A DNA stretch of 64,000 bases from Populus alba (Eukaryota > Streptophyta > Magnoliopsida > Malpighiales > Salicaceae), in NCBI RefSeq assembly GCF_005239225.2, contig NC_133294.1:5307576-5371575 (forward strand). The letters run 5' to 3'. The position numbers and the translations under genes are program-made. The notes under the pieces were generated by a model. It saw nothing but the letters and a program-made list of their open reading frames with translations. It was not told the DNA's origin and did not search any database. Shown here piece after piece: positions 1 to 9,014 of this stretch. Positions within the stretch are counted from its first letter, which is position 1; each line of letters opens with the position of its first letter.

Positions 1-933
1 AATAATTCATTACTCTATTCCTTCAAAAAAACCTAAAAACTTACCTAAACTAACAATAAAACCTGAAAATAAAGGAAAAACAACAAAAAATCATAAGAAA
101 ACTAGGAAAACATCTTAAATAAAGCTGGAAAATAAATAAAAAATCAATCTAAATAGAAAAAAATAATAAATCAATTATAATTTTTTACCCTAAAGAAACA
201 AAGTCTCTGAAATCTTTAACCAAAGTTATAGCTTGATACAACTATAAAATTGAAAGTTATATTCATTAATATAAAGTTATATATTAGAAGAAAACAAATC
301 TTTTTCTTTAGTCTCATTTGGTTAAAAAAGAATTTGTTATCGAGTTTAAATTGCTCTTATCATGATCCTATGCATGCCAAATTAAAATTCTTCAACCCCT
401 TTTCTTTTTTGGTTTCAAATGTGTAACAATTTTAGATATTAATTTTATTTCTTTCATCTTAAAATTTATATATAAAAAAAATAATTGACAAATTATTTTT
501 TCTGCTTTGATTTCTAGAATAATAAAGGAAATTTCTGATTTTTTTTTTAACTTTATATATATATATAACTCATATCCAAAATTTGACCATGTGTGGACCA
601 TGGCCAGGAAAGTGCAAAACTCTCTTTCCAGTCTGTTAAGCATTTTATATATATATAAAAAATTAAAAAAAATGCATTGAAAAGACCAATTATCAGATCC
701 CACAATTTCAATGCCAATTTTCTCCCTTTTACCCGTTTGTCCATTTTCACTGAAATCAAATATCATAATGTTCTAAAAAATTATATATTATACAAGATAC
801 TTAGCCGCCGGTTAAATAATTACTGTAAATACATCAGCCCCTGATTTCCATGTAGAATTAACAAAAAACCTAAACCCCATGGAAACATTACTATAGATAT
901 GTCTTGAATTATCATGGATTATAGTAGTGAATT
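1..933. repeat. Left copy of a ~0.9-kb dispersed duplication
   Basis: AT-rich non-coding DNA that matches 54765-55639 in direct orientation with small indels. A shared stretch around 585-740 (a 'gtgtggaccatgg' core followed by 'gtgcaaaactctctttccag') reads almost identically at 55315-55475. No coding region is convincing here. The similarity stops exactly where the LTR-like sequence starts at 934, so the other copy serves as an empty site for that insertion. Confidence 0.75.
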
Positions 934-1082
934 TGTCATAACCCAATTTTTGATCTTTTTATTTTAATTATTTTGCTTACTAAAAAATGATTAAAAAAAT
1001 GATTAAAAAAAAGTAAAAATAAAATAAATAAAGAATGAATTAAAATTTGGGTTAAGGGCAACATGATTGGAAGTTTAAAGAT

Positions 1083-1345
1083 TTAATTAAATTTTTGACT
1101 TGTTTAATTAATCAAGTCAAGGGTTTAATTGGAGAATTGATAAATTTTAAGACTTAATTAAGCTTGGAATTAATTTAATTAATTAAGTCAAGGGTTTAAT
1201 TGAAGAATAGATAAGTTTTGAGACTTAATTAAGCTTGAAATTAATTTAATTCATCCATTCAAGGGTTTAATTGGAGAATTGATACGTTTTAGAATTAATT
1301 GGACTTGGATTTAATTAAATTAATGAAATCAAGGACTTAATTGAA
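1083..1345. repeat. Degenerate ~75-bp tandem repeat
   Basis: About three and a half diverged units are visible, each carrying 'caagggtttaattg(g/a)agaa' followed by 'gacttaattaagcttg' and 'aatttaattaa'. They lie inside the LTR-like region. Similar diluted repeats occur in the gypsy LTR near 42440-42960. Confidence 0.7.
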
Positions 1346-1673
1346 GAAACAGCAAAGTTTGAGGTTAATTGGGGGCACAATTGAAACAAAATAAAGTCCA
1401 AGGACTAACTTGTAAAAGGTATTGAAATACAGGGGCAATTACAGTTTAAATCAGGAGCTTAATTATAAAAGTTTCAGAACTTCAAGGCCAAAACACAAAT
1501 GGCCACCTCATATACCAAAACATCATCGTTTGAAAGAACACTGTTCATCTTCTTTTTCTTTAATCAGAGACCGTTTCCAGCAGTAATGGGTAGTAATCAT
1601 CCGCTCACCTCAGTTATGGACATTTTAATGTTGTCGTCCCTTTACATGTCGTCCGTTACCACCGGCCAGACTC

Positions 1674-1680
1674 TATAAAA
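1674..1680 (+). promoter_or_regulatory. TATA box of the LTR-like promoter
   Basis: TATAAAA in a local GC-richer context ('ggccagactctataaaacagagg'), about 15 bp before the purine-rich leader. The position and the surrounding LTR-like sequence suggest a U3/R promoter. A consensus splice donor (CAG|GTAAGT) follows at 2019/2020. Confidence 0.45.
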
Positions 1681-1971
1681 CAGAGGAACAATGAAGAAAT
1701 TGGGGCCAAGAAAAACCCAAGAGAGAGAGGAGGAGACAGAGGACGGACGATCAGAAAAACTAGATGAGAAAACACGAAAAAAACCATTAGATAGAGAGGA
1801 AAGCCCAGGAAATAAATACACAGGAAAGAACCAGCGTTTCATCATCGTCTTCGTCCCTTCCATCTCAATAACTGGGGCGACGAGCAAAGTTAAAAAGCAA
1901 GGGAAGAAGTTCAAAACAGAAAGACAGGGGAAGCATAAGGAAAACTCAAGCAGGAGACACAGAGACCAACA

Positions 1972-2253
1972 TTAACATCCCCATCGTCTTCATCGCCTCC
2001 AGCAACGTCTGCAGATCAGGTAAGTTTCTGTTTCGGTGCCCTGTAGTGCTACTACTCCTAGAAAACTACAAGCAAGAAAATCATTAGATGAAGCAAGCAG
2101 CAGTGGCTATCCCAGCGGCATTGGTCATAGAAGCCCTGAAACTACTCGGAAAGTGAAAAGCTTTAATAAAAGCACCCATCGAATGCCAATGCTTGGCTCT
2201 GATAATAGTACTTTGGATAGAACTCCTAGTAGGGAGAAATCTGACAAAAAAGC
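1972..2253 (+). repeat. 282-bp direct repeat, copy 1 (left flank of LTR element)
   Basis: Runs from TTAAC (1972) to AAAGC (2253) and abuts the left LTR. The same 282 bp occurs at 6145-6426, abutting the right LTR. The only difference I can see is A versus G near the end (gacaaAaaagc / gacaaGaaagc). Normal LTR-element target duplications are 4-6 bp. The copy holds the splice donor at 2019/2020 and a coding piece from 2024. Confidence 0.9.
2024..2253 (+). pseudogene. 5' piece of a host coding exon, cut by the LTR element
   Basis: After an in-frame TAA at 2021 the frame is open into the LTR at 2254. It encodes a Ser/Lys/Arg-rich segment (…RKSLDEASSSGYPSG… …LDRTPSREKSDKKA) that is identical in the second copy at 6197-6426, where the reading continues to a natural stop. 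This copy is therefore a truncated duplicate with no stop of its own. I do not recognise the protein family. There is no convincing ATG, so the real gene must start in an upstream exon, or the piece is a captured fragment. Confidence 0.55.
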
Positions 2254-2719
2254 TGTTGGGCGGAATCCGGTGATGTACTGATAATTGCTCAACGGAGGGA
2301 TAAGCACACTGAGACACAATATTTTACGTGGTTCGGCAAAACCGCCTACATCCACGGGAGAGAGTCCATTTTATTAGAGTAGAGAAAGAATACAATAAAT
2401 ACATGGAGGAGGATCTCATCACTCAACTCCCATCTCTCTTGCTGCCTTGCAGCTGCAGGGCTGCTGCTCATGGCAGCAGCCCTTCCTCTTCTCTTTCTCT
2501 TCACTCTTTCACACACTCACGTTATTCTTACTCTCACATAGCTCTCTTTGTATGGTGCCTATTTATAGGCAGGATGGTAGCTTCTCTTCTTCTTTCCAGC
2601 AGCTGCACATGGGAGTGGGTGGCTGCCATCTTCTTCAACAAAGGCTGCTGCCACTTGCTTGGTGGTGGTGGCCACTTTGTTTAGTGGTGGGGTAGTCCCA
2701 CTAATGGCAATACCTAACA
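2254..2719 (-). repeat. LTR (3' LTR by minus-strand reading), 466 bp
   Basis: TGTT…AACA ends. Compared with 5688-6144 it has 16 extra bp in the 'ctgcagggctgctgctcatgg' area (about 2450-2475) and lacks a 7-bp 'ccggtga' duplication. The large size of these indels relative to few substitutions suggests moderate age. Confidence 0.88.
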
Positions 2720-2732
2720 ATCACCCCCTTTG
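2720..2732 (-). other. Polypurine tract of the LTR element
   Basis: The minus strand reads CAAAGGGGGTGAT immediately before the TGTTAGG start of the LTR. Together with the primer site at the opposite end it fixes the element's orientation. Confidence 0.7.
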
Positions 2733-3566
2733 CCATTCATGTGGGGCAATTGTCCGCTTGCTTCTTCAGCACAAGCTTGCATCTTGCAGCTCTTCCAAGC
2801 TTACCATTCCGAGAGCGTCTCCGGCCAAGTTTATAGGTACTCGCCAAACATTTCAATCACCAGAGTCACCAAAGCACACCCTTGCTTACACCAAAGGATC
2901 ACTTCAACCAGATGGTCTCACACATCACATCTGAAGAGTGTTAACGCTTGTCTCTGGGACACAACATTCCCCTTCGAGCGTATCAGCCATGCTCGGTCCG
3001 GAATGATTTATCAAGCCTTACACCAAGGCTTACAACACCCCCTCAAACGGATATTCCAAGTGCGACAGTCATTATTTGAGTATCTCAATATGATCACAAG
3101 CCCACCACTCTTCCAAGAGTCTACTCATCCAGGAGTTGCGCCTGCCCTCTGTTCCACCATAGGAACCACGCCTTACTTCTCCATGAGTCTCTCGCTCTTA
3201 GTCGTAAGAGTCCAGGTAGCTCTCCACCTTTAAACATGGGGGCAGCCCATTAAAGGTTGATCCATATCTATCTCCATACTCTGAGTATTACAATGCCATT
3301 ACCGAGCTCACCACCTTGACAAGAGTCAACTCGTTCCCGGAACCTGCGCATGCCCTCTACTCCTTCATAGCAGCCGTGTCTTAATGCTCCACAAGTTATC
3401 CACTTATTGTCCAAGGCAAATGTCTTCTAGCTCATTGATCTTTAGCATGGGGGCAATATCCATGAAAGTTAATTCTGCATTTGTCTTCATACTCATCATA
3501 GCCACTTCATTGGCTATCCATCTGTCCACTTATATCTAGCCATCACATCGGCTCTGGGGTGTTCTG

Positions 3567-3778
3567 AACTTGGGCTCCTATCCTGGCCCTCACACCTTCT
3601 CATGAGGTGTCTCCGCTCGTCGTCATGCGGCGGTTTGAACTAGGCTCACATCGTGGACCACACCTTCCATCTGAGGTGTCTACGCTCGTTGTCTTGGGCG
3701 ACCTGATCTTGGGCTCATTTCATAGCCCTCACACCTTCTCTCTAAGGTGTCTCCGCCCGCTGTCATGGGGCGGTCTCA
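3567..3778. repeat. ~70-bp tandem repeat, three units
   Basis: Three adjacent units (about 3567-3637, 3638-3705, 3706-3778). Each has a 'gggctc' lead, 'ccctcacaccttc', 'aggtgtct(c/a)cgc' and 'gtc(a/t)tg(g/c)ggcg'. They lie in the non-coding interior of the LTR element. Open frames crossing this block (for example 3607-3798) are by-products of the repeat. Confidence 0.8.
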
Positions 3779-5214
3779 TCCTCCTTCATTGGGGATGACT
3801 CCAGTGGCTCCAAGATTCTCTACCACCATGTGGACTTGGGAGAGATTACTGCCACTGACTACATAGAAAGAGAAAGTTGCGGTATACTCCTCGCAATCCT
3901 CGACCTCGATTTCTATGTTTGGAGCTTCTACGCCTTTCTGCTTGACTGCTCCTCCTACACCACTCTTTTTGGTGTCTTCTCCTTTCATCATAGGCGGTCG
4001 CCTTTTATCACAGGCATTCGCACCCCCTCAATTAGGTGCCTCTGCAACAGCTCTCTTTCCATCCTTGCATGCATTGGAAAGGTCTTCGCTTGTTGTCTTC
4101 ATCAAGAGCATAAAAGACTTCCTGTTGTACAAACTTTAACAGTCTCTGCTCTGAGCTTCATCTGGGAACACTTCTTCTCCTTGCACCTGTTGTCTCATTA
4201 CAGTACCTCATTGGATCCCTCGGGTACTCCTGCACAATCTTCGTGTGCCCTCGTGCAATTTCTGTTCTCCAGATTTCTCCCTATTCCTTGCTTATGTTTG
4301 ACAGCAGCTCATCCTGTCACAACACCTGGCCAAGTCAAAATAGGGTGCCAATCTTTATCCCCTTGCTGTATTTCTCTTCCATTATCAGGGTCTTCATCAA
4401 TTCTCCCCTCGAGAAATCACAGTCACCGAATCTAACTTCTTTGGAGAAATCACCACTCCATCAGATCCTTGATCATACGGAACCCAACTGTTCCCCTTGT
4501 GCCGTCATCCTGTCAGTCTTCAACCGTTTCATTACAAACTGCTATATATACAAAAATAGTACCGTATGGATAATCCTTCCACTAAGCAAGTTCCCAGGAA
4601 AGATTGGAGGGGTCACACTGGTCCCGCTTAAAACCCAATCTCCTAGACAGAACTTCTTAGGCCATATCTATCCATCGTACTGTCTCTTCGTATATACAAC
4701 CATTTGCTAGCTTTGTTGCGGCTTTCCTTTACAAGTGGTCTGGGATATACAGGTTTAATACATGATTTCTCAACATCTAGCGAGACTACTAGTGTTTAGA
4801 TTCGTCAAGATTGGTCTTCATCAATTTCCACTCTACACCTCAAATCGTCCACATCTCGGGTGTCCTGAGTGTCCCAATTTTGCCTTCCATCAAGGCATTA
4901 CATTTTTCCATTTAACAGTTTAGCACATGTAATTGGGTAAACATGTGCACCTTCTTCTTCTTCATCTCCATCGACCTCAGTCCAGACCCTCAGATGCCTC
5001 CTAATCGGGCAATCTCTCTTTCATAATTCACCACTGCCATTTTCGGTCTCGAATCTCAACGATCGGACCGTACCATTGCATCCGGAATGATCAACTTAGC
5101 TGGAAACATGTCTTGAATCGTCCAAATAGCACATCAGACGGCTAAGATTTGATCAAAACAATTCTGGCCTGATCAACGGCTCAGATTCACTATCAGATCC
5201 GGTTGCACGTAGAC

Positions 5215-5560
5215 TCTGCTGCACAGAATCCTTTCCCTCGGCTCGCGGCTCGGCTCGGCTCTCCTTTAGCTCGGCTCGGCTCCGCGGCGCTGACATGGCA
5301 GTGGGCCCCACTTAGCTGACGTCACCATTATGTCATGCTGATGTCATCATGGGCCATTCTTACTGTGCATGATGACGTCACAAATTACGTCATGATGACG
5401 TCATCCTTATCCGGGTCAGCCACATGGTTCGGGTCGTCTGGTATTCGGGTCGGGTCAGCCCATCCGGGCGAAGAAGACGCGTGTGACGCGTGGCGCGCGT
5501 GGCCAGTCACCTCGCCGGAGCGTGACGGCGCGTGAAGGAGATTTCGAAGTCCGTTTTCGA
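5215..5560. other. GC-rich island in the LTR-element leader
   Basis: Rich in CTCGG repeats (5237-5290) and later in CG dinucleotides (5440-5570), in strong contrast to the AT-rich surroundings. It holds the TGACGTCA cluster. Short open frames here on both strands have no recognisable motif and are probably compositional. Confidence 0.7.
5317..5403. promoter_or_regulatory. Cluster of TGACGTCA palindromes
   Basis: Perfect TGACGTCA at 5317, 5373 and 5396, plus TGATGTCA at 5339 and TTACGTCA near 5386, all within 87 bp. TGACGTCA is the C-box/CRE-type core bound by plant bZIP (including TGA) factors. It sits about 0.3 kb inside the primer-site end of the minus-strand element, within its transcribed leader or just downstream of the LTR. 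A regulatory role is inference; the motif density is directly visible. Confidence 0.55.
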
Positions 5561-5673
5561 CGCGGTTTTCACCAGTAGCTTCGTCTGTTCCTCCTCTACA
5601 CAGTGGTATGGTCAAAACACAATTTTGACAACTTTCATTTTTGAGCAAAAATCAAACACCACTTAAACCATAT

Positions 5674-5685
5674 GCTCTGATACCA
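5674..5685 (-). other. Primer-binding site (tRNA-iMet)
   Basis: The minus strand reads TGGTATCAGAGC, two bases inside the right LTR. This is the usual plant initiator-methionine tRNA primer site. Confidence 0.85.
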
Positions 5686-5687
5686 AT

Positions 5688-6144
5688 TGTTGGGCGGAAT
5701 CCGGTGACCGGTGATGTACTGATAATTGCTCAACGGAGGGATAAGCACACTGAGACACAATATTTTATGTGGTTCGGCAAAACCGCCTACATCCACGGGA
5801 GAGAGTCCATTTTATTAGAGTAGAGAAAGAATACAATAAATACATGGAGGAGGATCTCATCACTCAACTCCCATCTCTCTTGCTGCCTTGCAGATGGGCA
5901 GCAGCCCTTCCTCTTCTCTTTCTCTTCACTCTTTCACACACTCACGTTATTCTTACTCTCACATAGCTCTCTTTGTATGGTGCCTATTTATAGGCAGGAT
6001 GGTAGTTTCTCTTCTTCTTTCCAGCAGCTGCACATGGGAGTGGGTGGTTGCCATCTTCTTCAACAAAGGCTGCTGCCACTTGCTTGGTGGTGGTGGCCAC
6101 TTTGTTTAGTGGTGGGGTAGTCCCACTAATGGCAATACCTAACA
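5688..6144 (-). repeat. LTR (5' LTR by minus-strand reading), 457 bp
   Basis: Homologous to 2254-2719, with a 7-bp tandem 'ccggtga' duplication near its plus-strand start and without the 16-bp segment present in the other LTR. It is followed directly by the second 282-bp repeat. Confidence 0.88.
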
Positions 6145-6426
6145 TTAACATCCCCATCGTCTTCATCGCCTCCAGCAACGTCTGCAGATCAGGTAAGTTT
6201 CTGTTTCGGTGCCCTGTAGTGCTACTACTCCTAGAAAACTACAAGCAAGAAAATCATTAGATGAAGCAAGCAGCAGTGGCTATCCCAGCGGCATTGGTCA
6301 TAGAAGCCCTGAAACTACTCGGAAAGTGAAAAGCTTTAATAAAAGCACCCATCGAATGCCAATGCTTGGCTCTGATAATAGTACTTTGGATAGAACTCCT
6401 AGTAGGGAGAAATCTGACAAGAAAGC
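6145..6426 (+). repeat. 282-bp direct repeat, copy 2 (right flank of LTR element)
   Basis: Starts TTAAC immediately after the right LTR and ends AAAGC at 6426, then continues into 'aactcatattgtgg'. It equals 1972-2253 in length and almost in sequence. The outer sequences differ, so the duplication is bounded exactly by the element on one side of each copy. Confidence 0.9.
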
Positions 6427-6547
6427 AACTCATATTGTGGAAATTGTGGACATAAAATGTGGTAACCCAGATAGAGCATGGGCTAACCCTATAACAAATA
6501 AACTGAAGAAGCTCGGTTTCTCAAAGCTATCTGAGAGCATTGACTAA
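6197..6547 (+). pseudogene. C-terminal coding fragment of an unrecognised plant protein
   Basis: Open from after the in-frame TAA at 6194 to TAA at 6545-6547. There is no convincing ATG; a GTG at 6209 is the first near-start. The protein is Ser/Lys-rich in its first 70 residues and ends with a more conserved-looking block (HIVEIVDIKCGNPDRAW… LKKLGFSKLSESID). I cannot name the family. The first 77 codons are duplicated on the far side of the LTR element. It is most likely the last exon of a host gene whose upstream exons are separated by the insertion, or a captured gene tail. The stop overlaps the stop of the minus-strand gene that follows. Confidence 0.5.
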
Positions 6548-7014
6548 GCTTGCAACTTCTTGACATCAGATTTCAGGTTTCTATAACTGAATCTTGAAAT
6601 CGCATTTGGCCGACTGCTATCAGACACTTCCACCATAGAACAAATTCTCGGTAGACGCCTGCTGCCTCCTTTCATTTTCTTTTTCGGGGTTGTTATTGCA
6701 GATCCAAGACTGGTTTTGGATTGATTGCTAGTTGAAGCCAGGGAAGTAACATGAGGCTGGGGCTTCTTTGAGCTTTCTCGGCAGCTTATTTCAAGCTGGC
6801 TGAAGTACTTGATTTCTTGCATTACGAGGGACCCAACAGTGCCTCTAGTGCCTATTTGTACTGGGTTTTGTGTAGCCATGTCTTCGGAGACTCTTGTGGG
6901 AATGATGCTGGATTTATGCATGTTGTGTTTGTTCAGTTGAAGGAGGCTTGCAGATGAAGAGAGTTGGTTGATGGTCTCTGTCTTGGTGGGCAAATTGCTT
7001 TGAGACCGTGCCAT
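6544..7014 (-). CDS. Small plant protein of unknown function, 156 aa
   Basis: Intact frame from ATG (7014) to TAG (6544). The start is the first ATG of the frame. The product is basic and Ser/Thr-rich, with no signal peptide or membrane segment visible. A central segment, GTRGTVGSLVMQEIKYFSQL (about residues 56-75), looks like a structured helical core. A Lys/Arg-rich stretch follows (TPKKKMKGGSRRLPR, about residues 110-124) that could act as a nuclear signal. I believe the GTRGTVGSLV…QEI core occurs in uncharacterised plant proteins, but I could not check this. No intron is needed. The gene is convergent with the 6197-6547 fragment, and the two stop codons overlap. Codon use and lack of stops favour a real, perhaps expressed, gene. 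Confidence 0.55.
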   Translation of the reverse strand: MARSQSNLPTKTETINQLSSSASLLQLNKHNMHKSSIIPTRVSEDMATQNPVQIGTRGTVGSLVMQEIKYFSQLEISCRESSKKPQPHVTSLASTSNQSKTSLGSAITTPKKKMKGGSRRLPRICSMVEVSDSSRPNAISRFSYRNLKSDVKKLQA

Positions 7015-7282
7015 CTAGTGATTGCCTTTATACTCGGTGTCATCACTTGAATTCTTCTTTATCTGAAGTGAACAATATTACATTTTATAGATTATATGGT
7101 GACATTGTCATTGTATTCATGTGCTTGCAGTTAAAACATTTAATTTGCTTACCACTGTACTTTTTTTTTTATTGGCTCTCTTTCACATGTTGATCTCTCC
7201 ATGTTTTGGCTGTTAGAGTAGTTTATGTGGCTAAATTCACTGACACCTCTTTAATTTTATAGAACAAATGTAAATTGTCACG
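7015..7282. other. Non-coding spacer
   Basis: AT-rich sequence upstream (by minus-strand reading) of the 156-aa gene. No clear promoter element was found, apart from a TATAAA on the minus strand about 12 bp from the ATG, which is too close to be its core promoter. Confidence 0.5.
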
Positions 7283-8201
7283 CCTCGAATCTCGGATCTA
7301 TGACCGGCAATGTAGGAGCGGTATTGAAAGGACACCTCAGCTATGTTAAGCCTCAGAACAGATATATCAAAAGAACAATTTATTCAAAAATACGCAGCAT
7401 TTCATAATCTTTAGAAATATTATATCATTCAAAATTGATGTAACCAAAAGATTGTTAAGACTCCTCATCAGTAATTAAAACAAAAACAATAATCCATAAT
7501 ACTCATTACATTGTCAAAGTCCAAACTTAATTAAAACAAAGTAATAGTGGAGCGTCTAAGACATTGAATCAAAATTAAAAGGAAAGTCTTGCAAAACAAG
7601 CAAGGCATACCAACCAAAATTGAAGAAGCATGAACACTCAACAAAGTTCAACTACTATCAGAAACTTAAGAACCTGAAATAATATTAAGAATGAGGGGTG
7701 AGTTCAACCACTCAGTGAGGGAATAACATTTAATATACATTTTAGATATTTTAGATATTAATAGTTTGCAAGATGATTTATTTTGATATACATATACATA
7801 TACATATTAAACATATTATCATAAAGTAGTGGAATACATGTCAGAGATCAGATGACACCCGAAGGTGACTACTGTAGGATGATCAGTTGCTACAAGTTGA
7901 TGCCTCTCTCACCAGCTAAGTATACAGAATACTATGTGCACATAGGCTAACTACTCTTTATTAGTATGGAGTTGTTGACAAGTCCTATATCAAGGCATAA
8001 TAGATATTCACAGAATCATCAAAGAAACGTATATCATATCAAAAAGAATTTAGTTCGACAGATTACGAGTGCAAATTCAAGAATAAATGAGTACTCGGAA
8101 ATAAAAGCAACACATATAAGTATTTAAGAAATTAACTAGTTGTACCCATTGTATAATCAACATACATATTTATTTATAATATATGCATATTAAAGATTAT
8201 C
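7283..8201 (-). mobile_element. Ty3/gypsy LTR fragment (reverse orientation)
   Basis: The reverse complement aligns with 43011-43835. It shares, for example, 'cttgatataggacttgtca', 'gtgtcatctgatctctgacatgt' and 'gacaatgtaatgagt'. On the minus strand it ends 'gattcgaggcgtgaca', an ending also seen at 54062-54078. No coding sequence is attached, so it is a solo or truncated LTR that abuts the SRK relic at 8207. Confidence 0.75.
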
Positions 8202-8206
8202 CCACT

Positions 8207-8380
8207 TTTATCAACATGATATGTGAGTTATAAGAAAGCCATCTGAGCTCTTCGCTGAATTTCAGTGATCACAATTTTAGATGTTGTCTGCTCTTATTTC
8301 TTGTATGAAGTTCCATTAGATTTGAAATGAAAATACTAGTTGCTAAATTGGGGATTTGAGATTTAACACACACCACCATG
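8207..8380 (+). pseudogene. SRK 3'-end relic, left half
   Basis: Matches SRK-A in three pieces: the end of exon 6 (tttatcaaca), the start of intron 6 (27176-27263), then the 3' flank from 27624 onward. The last coding exon is missing. The junction falls at a 4-bp TATG shared by both sides, as expected for a microhomology deletion. The match stops at 'caccaccatg' (8380) and resumes at 19296 ('atgaacaatcc'), so the CACTA-type insertion split this relic. Confidence 0.8.
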
Positions 8381-8860
8381 GACATTACACCATTAAACAG
8401 TTTTACCGAGGGATGCATTATGTTGATGTAAGACACACAATTAGTCGGTAACATTTTTACCGACGACGTCACCAACGGAATCCATCTGTCGGAATATTGA
8501 TCATCGGTAATTCCCCTCTTCGTCGCTAATTCTGTCGGTAATAAAAAAACCAAACACCAATGGTCTTATAGACAGGGGAAGTGCGCCAAAAAAACACATT
8601 CCTGAGAGAACTTTCCCGACGGACTTATTCCGTCTGTATTTCAAACGGTATATGATCGATAGACTGGCCGTCGGTGATTGTGGCCTGAGCAATAAATATT
8701 TACGAACTCTCTATAAAATACCGACAGATATATCCGTCAGTAATATCAACGGTAAACACTGACAGAATAAATCTGTTGGTGATTGTGGCATGAGTGGTAA
8801 TTTTTTTGCAGCTCTTAGTAAAATACTGATGACTCGGTTCTGTCTGTAAGGCTGTTAGTA
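8381..8860. repeat. CACTA left subterminal region
   Basis: Carries many variants of 'accgacgg' and 'gtcggta' in both orientations (for example 8431-8560 and 8610-8790). Such repeats are typical binding sites for CACTA transposases near element ends. No coding capacity. Confidence 0.65.
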
Positions 8861-9014
8861 TTGATTTAAAATATTTTTTTAAAAAATTATTAATAGTAAA
8901 AAAAGAACTAATTAACCAATAAAATTGTATTAAACATTAAAAATATAAAAATAATGTTAACTAATATTCATCCATATATTCATTACAAATTTAATGTGTT
9001 TCAAAAACAAAATT

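Larger units (their letters stand above)
934..1971 (+). mobile_element. LTR-like segment with promoter (truncated element)
   Basis: Begins TGTCATAACCC, a start typical of plant gypsy LTRs, at the point where similarity to 54765-55639 ends. It contains diverged tandem repeats, a TATA box at 1674 and a purine-rich leader from about 1690. No primer-binding site, gag or pol follows; instead it runs into the 282-bp segment shared with 6145-6426. The open frame at 1691-1975 is Lys/Arg/Glu-rich and looks like untranslated leader rather than a protein. It is probably a solo or truncated LTR, but the right end was not located. Confidence 0.5.
2254..6144 (-). mobile_element. Non-autonomous LTR retrotransposon (LARD-like), 3.9 kb
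   Basis: Two direct LTRs (2254-2719 and 5688-6144) both start TGTTGGG and end CCTAACA on the plus strand. Beside the right LTR, at 5674-5685, lies GCTCTGATACCA, the reverse complement of the tRNA-iMet primer site TGGTATCAGAGC. The element is therefore read on the minus strand. The polypurine tract (CAAAGGGGGTGAT on the minus strand) is at 2720-2732. The 3-kb interior shows no gag, protease, integrase or reverse transcriptase motifs in either strand, so it would need enzymes from another element. The LTRs differ by a 7-bp and a 16-bp indel and some substitutions. Instead of a short target duplication it is flanked by 282-bp direct repeats. Confidence 0.85.

Noticed and set aside
1691..1975. 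94-codon Lys/Arg/Glu-rich frame
   Set aside because: Lies directly after a TATA box in a purine-rich LTR-like leader; composition explains the frame.
3830..4710. Overlapping plus-strand open frames of 155-201 codons in the LTR-element interior
   Set aside because: No domain motifs, wrong strand for the element, and composition (Ser/Leu/Cys-rich) typical of non-coding GC-richer DNA.
5335..5648. Frames on both strands in the GC-rich island
   Set aside because: Long frames arise from high GC and few stop codons; no motif and no codon preference seen.
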